Source of the DNA: an uncultured euryarchaeote
GTDB taxonomy: Archaea > Thermoplasmatota > Poseidoniia > Poseidoniales > Poseidoniaceae
Length of the DNA stretch: 53,238 nucleotides
Direction of reading: 5' to 3'
NCBI GenBank assembly: GCA_937892945.1
Contig: CALBIL010000086.1
Span: forward strand, 1-53,238
In this document: positions 50,647 to 53,238 of the stretch, piece by piece
Layout of the letters: every line of letters begins with the position of its first letter
Numbering within the stretch: position 1 is the first letter of the stretch
The notes under the pieces: model-generated
Told to the model about the DNA's origin: nothing
The model's database searches: none
What the model saw: the letters and a program-made list of their open reading frames with translations, nothing else
Translations under genes and position numbers: made by a program

Positions 50647-51840
50647 ATGAGCCAACCTAAAGTCGCAATTTGTGGCGTTGCACGAACACCAATTGGCAAG
50701 TTCATGGGCGCATTAACCAGCATGAGTGCGGTAGATTTGGGTATTCTTGCGGTCAAAGAAGTGTGTGAGCGTGTCGGTATTCAGCCTGACCAAGGTGGCG
50801 TTGATGAGGTCATCTTTGGTCAAGTGTTACAGGCAGGTTCAGGACAAAACCCAGCACGGCAGGTCGCTCTGGGTTCAGGTTTGCCCGTGACAACTCCCTG
50901 CGTAACCATCAACAAAGTATGCGGTAGTTCTCTCAAAGCCGCAATGATGGCTGCAAACAGTATCCGTGCAGGTGAATACAATGTAATCATTGCAGGTGGA
51001 ATGGAAAGTATGTCAAATTCACCTCATCTTCTAATGAACCATCGTAAAGGCTCAAAGATGGGTGATTCGACCCTTGTCGATTCAATGATTCACGATGGAT
51101 TGTGGGATGGCTACAATAATGTTCACATGGGGAATACTGGTGAAACAGTGGCTAAGGAGTGTTCGATTACTCGCGACCAATCAGATGAGTTTGCGGCTCG
51201 AAGCCATCAGAGAGCAGCCCAAGCCCAAACCAAGGGGTGGTTTGATTGGGAAACATTCACTGTTGAGGTTCCTCAACGAAGGGGCCCCACAGTTCAGTTT
51301 TCTCACGATGAAGGTGTTCGAGCAAATACGGACGCAGCATCCCTTTCAAAACTCCGTCCAGTGTTTCAAAAAGACGGGCAAGTGACTGCAGGTAATGCCA
51401 GCACGCTCAATGATGGTGCAAGTGCGGTTGTTCTTGCAAACGCAGACTATGCCGAACAACAAGGCTGGGAAATCATTGCATACATTGACGATTATTGCAC
51501 CAGTGGTGTTGAACCAGAACGGGTGATGAGTGCTCCTATTCCAGCGGTTCAGATGCTCTTGGAACGCAATCAACTGGATGTCTTAGATGTCGACATCTAT
51601 GAACACAACGAAGCCTTTGCCTCAGCCTCATGTGCAGTGGCACAAGAATTGAACATCCCTGAAGATCGATTTAATCTTCACGGAGGGGCAGTAAGTCTCG
51701 GACATCCTCTCGGTTCAAGCGGCACACGTTGTCTAATTACTCTCCTTGGGGTTATGCGTCGATGTGAAGCAAATTCTGGAATTGTAACGCTCTGCCTTGG
51801 TGGCGGTAATGCTGTTGCTATGCTTGTTCGGCGCTCTTGA
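50647..51840 (+). CDS. acetyl-CoA C-acyltransferase (thiolase)
   Basis: 397 residues from ATG 50647, behind GGGGTGG; the open frame runs to 50437 but that part would lie over the divergent rph. Catalytic Cys92 lies in INKVCGSSLKAA. The other thiolase motifs are GGMESMSNSPHLL, GNASTLNDGASAVV, EHNEAFA, HGGAVSLGHPLGSSGTR (catalytic His) and the final Cys in LCLGGGNAVA. The strong GHPLG and CLGGG blocks are those of true degradative/biosynthetic thiolases, not the archaeal SCP-x-like thiolase paralogues. It acts in fatty-acid oxidation or acetoacetyl-CoA synthesis; context does not decide. Confidence 0.95.
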   Translation: MSQPKVAICGVARTPIGKFMGALTSMSAVDLGILAVKEVCERVGIQPDQGGVDEVIFGQVLQAGSGQNPARQVALGSGLPVTTPCVTINKVCGSSLKAAMMAANSIRAGEYNVIIAGGMESMSNSPHLLMNHRKGSKMGDSTLVDSMIHDGLWDGYNNVHMGNTGETVAKECSITRDQSDEFAARSHQRAAQAQTKGWFDWETFTVEVPQRRGPTVQFSHDEGVRANTDAASLSKLRPVFQKDGQVTAGNASTLNDGASAVVLANADYAEQQGWEIIAYIDDYCTSGVEPERVMSAPIPAVQMLLERNQLDVLDVDIYEHNEAFASASCAVAQELNIPEDRFNLHGGAVSLGHPLGSSGTRCLITLLGVMRRCEANSGIVTLCLGGGNAVAMLVRRS

Positions 51841-51928
51841 AGCAACTGTTGAGACCCCTAAAAAACGGTTTTTCCGACTGTGGGTATCAAATAGGGCAGG
51901 ACAACGGCCACCAAATGGGGTAGAACTC

Positions 51929-53238
51929 ATGGTATCGTTCGAAGAACTTGGCGTTGAGCCTGTTATAGTGGAAGTCTTGAAAAAACAAGGCATTCTTGAA
52001 CCATTTGAAGTTCAACTTGAATCGATTCCACATGGGATGCTTGGACGTGACGTTTGTTGCCGTGCTCCAACGGGTTCAGGAAAGACGCTTGCGTTTGGAT
52101 TACCCTTGCTCGCACGAACTCAAGAAGCAGAGCCTCGCCGCCCAACTTCTCTTATTCTCACGCCAACACGTGAATTGGCAGAACAGATTTTCAAGGTGCT
52201 TGATCCACTTGCTTACGAACTCCAACTGTATGTTCTTGCAATGTACGGTGGAAGTTCATACAACAAACAATTCCGTTCTCTTGATCGAGGGGTCGACATC
52301 CTTGTCGCATGCCCAGGTCGATTGATCGATATGATGGACCGTGGCGCAGTGTCTTTGGAAGATGTTGGCGTAGTTGTCCTTGACGAAGCTGACAGAATGG
52401 CAGACATGGGTTTCATGGAACCAGTATGTAAAATTCTTGACAAGTGCAAATCAGACCGTCAAACAATTTTATTCAGTGCAACTTTGGATGACGAAGTCGC
52501 CGATTTAGTACGCGACTACCAGACAGACCCAGTGACAATTGAAGTCGGTCCTAAAGAAGTAACAATGGAAAGTATGACGCATTACTTTTGGCTGATGCCC
52601 AACTCTAAAAAATCAACAATATCCTCGGAAATCATTCGAAAGTGTGGCCGAACAATCATCTTTTGCCGAACCCGAAACGGTGTAGACCGCGTAGGTGAGG
52701 AAATGCAATACGATGGAATGGCCATTGAAACCCTTCACGGTGGATTATCACAACGACAGCGAGATGGAGCAATGTCGCGTTTCCAACATGGAGAATGTAT
52801 GGCTCTTATTGCAACTGATGTTGCAGCTCGAGGTATTGACGTTGAAGGAGTCAATTGCGTGATTCATTACGATCCTCCGGAAAATGGTAAGGCGTACAAA
52901 CACCGCAGTGGCCGAACAGCCCGTGGTGGTGCAACCGGTATTGTCATCTCTTTAGTTCAAAAACCACAGAAAAAGCAATACGGAAAAATCCAACGTGAAG
53001 TAGGAATCCGTGTTGAATTTGAACCTCCGGAATTTACAACATTACCCGAGTTCGAAGTCGAATTTATTGCAGCTGAACGACGTCAACGACCAAGAAATGA
53101 AAATTCAGGTGGAAGCAATGGTCACTACAGCCAACGAAATGGCGGTGGCGGCGGTGGTCGTGGCGGCGGTGGATACCGTGGCGGTGGCGGCGGTGGCCGA
53201 GGAAATTCAAACGGTGGTCGCGGAGGCGGCGGCGGATA
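51929..53238 (+). CDS. DEAD-box RNA helicase with RGG tail (3' end outside window)
   Basis: ATP-driven RNA unwinding. The frame is open from ATG 51929 to the last base, 436 codons, with no stop, so the C-terminus is missing. In order: Q-motif region EPFEVQLESIP, motif I APTGSGKT, Ia PTRELAE, Ib GG and CPGR, II VVLDEADRM, III FSAT, IV IIFCRTRNG, V ATDVAARGID, VI HRSGRTARGG. After about residue 385 comes a low-complexity RGG/GGGG-rich tail typical of RNA-binding extensions. Such helicases act in RNA turnover, ribosome assembly or cold adaptation. An AT-rich inverted run, AAAAACGGTTTTT, lies in the gap before it and may end the thiolase transcript. Confidence 0.95.
   Translation, partial: MVSFEELGVEPVIVEVLKKQGILEPFEVQLESIPHGMLGRDVCCRAPTGSGKTLAFGLPLLARTQEAEPRRPTSLILTPTRELAEQIFKVLDPLAYELQLYVLAMYGGSSYNKQFRSLDRGVDILVACPGRLIDMMDRGAVSLEDVGVVVLDEADRMADMGFMEPVCKILDKCKSDRQTILFSATLDDEVADLVRDYQTDPVTIEVGPKEVTMESMTHYFWLMPNSKKSTISSEIIRKCGRTIIFCRTRNGVDRVGEEMQYDGMAIETLHGGLSQRQRDGAMSRFQHGECMALIATDVAARGIDVEGVNCVIHYDPPENGKAYKHRSGRTARGGATGIVISLVQKPQKKQYGKIQREVGIRVEFEPPEFTTLPEFEVEFIAAERRQRPRNENSGGSNGHYSQRNGGGGGGRGGGGYRGGGGGGRGNSNGGRGGGGG

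Noticed and set aside
51851-51876. AAAAACGGTTTTT before the helicase gene as a strong terminator
   Set aside because: The stem is only A-T pairs with a 3-base loop and no reliable stability; it is mentioned only as a possible transcript end.

Overview
The window looks like a chromosomal segment of an uncultured marine planktonic euryarchaeon, most likely Marine Group II (Candidatus Poseidoniales). This placement is an inference from gene content. Archaeal signs are a Taw2/TYW2-type wybutosine enzyme, a tRNA-Phe with no encoded CCA, stand-alone Lrp ligand-binding domains, a winged-helix/STAND regulator, a DPM1-like glycosyltransferase and TATA-like boxes. Mixed with them are bacterial-type housekeeping genes (uvrC, RNase PH, cofactor-dependent phosphoglycerate mutase, DUF1499, DUF4105, M32 carboxypeptidase), a mixture typical of mesophilic marine archaea. 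There is no rRNA, IS element or CRISPR array. No gene-free stretch exceeds about 150 bases.

Layout. 1-1245: two tiny coupled membrane proteins and a larger membrane protein of unknown role. 1301-4820: phosphoglycerate mutase, DUF1499 protein, JAMM metalloprotease, an acidic protein with a Trp-rich tail, and a membrane protein. 4891-9587: membrane-anchored CocE/X-Pro-type hydrolase, small membrane protein, membrane-anchored cyclophilin, Taw2. 9607-16552: a 1040-residue exported protein, UvrC, a 57-residue basic protein and two membrane proteins. 16682-19382: STAND regulator and two RAM-domain proteins. 19498-33264: envelope region with a beta-helix/Ig-like giant, divergent GT2 and GT4 glycosyltransferases, a BNR-repeat protein, a TSP3-repeat protein overlapping an exported partner, and a DUF4105 protein. 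33244-42107: thiamine pyrophosphokinase, a 2145-residue FG-GAP/TSP3 giant, and a cytosolic EF-hand/zinc-ribbon protein with tandem repeats. 42101-53238: M29-like protein, M32 carboxypeptidase, dihydroorotase, MoaB/Mog, a large membrane protein, tRNA-Phe(GAA), RNase PH, thiolase, and a DEAD-box helicase cut by the window end.

How the genes fit together. Roughly 40% of the window encodes exported, membrane-anchored proteins. Several share one plan: an N-terminal signal, a long ectodomain rich in Ca-binding or beta-solenoid repeats, one C-terminal transmembrane helix and a short cytosolic tail. Glycosyltransferases, a surface cyclophilin, DUF4105 and exported hydrolases fit the building, maturation or use of such a surface. 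Genes alternate strands and many convergent pairs abut or overlap at their stop codons, which indicates strong compaction.

The most interesting signals are: cytosolic C-terminal modules shared by unrelated proteins (a GV-x-W...DG...WW...W module and an LPPLP module); perfect short-loop hairpins at matching distances before both TSP3 genes; an imperfect 23-24-base direct repeat flanking tRNA-Phe; a 17-base dyad just before the STAND regulator; a 14-base palindrome in the RNase PH/thiolase divergent region; and a giant Ca-binding surface protein followed by a cytosolic EF-hand protein.
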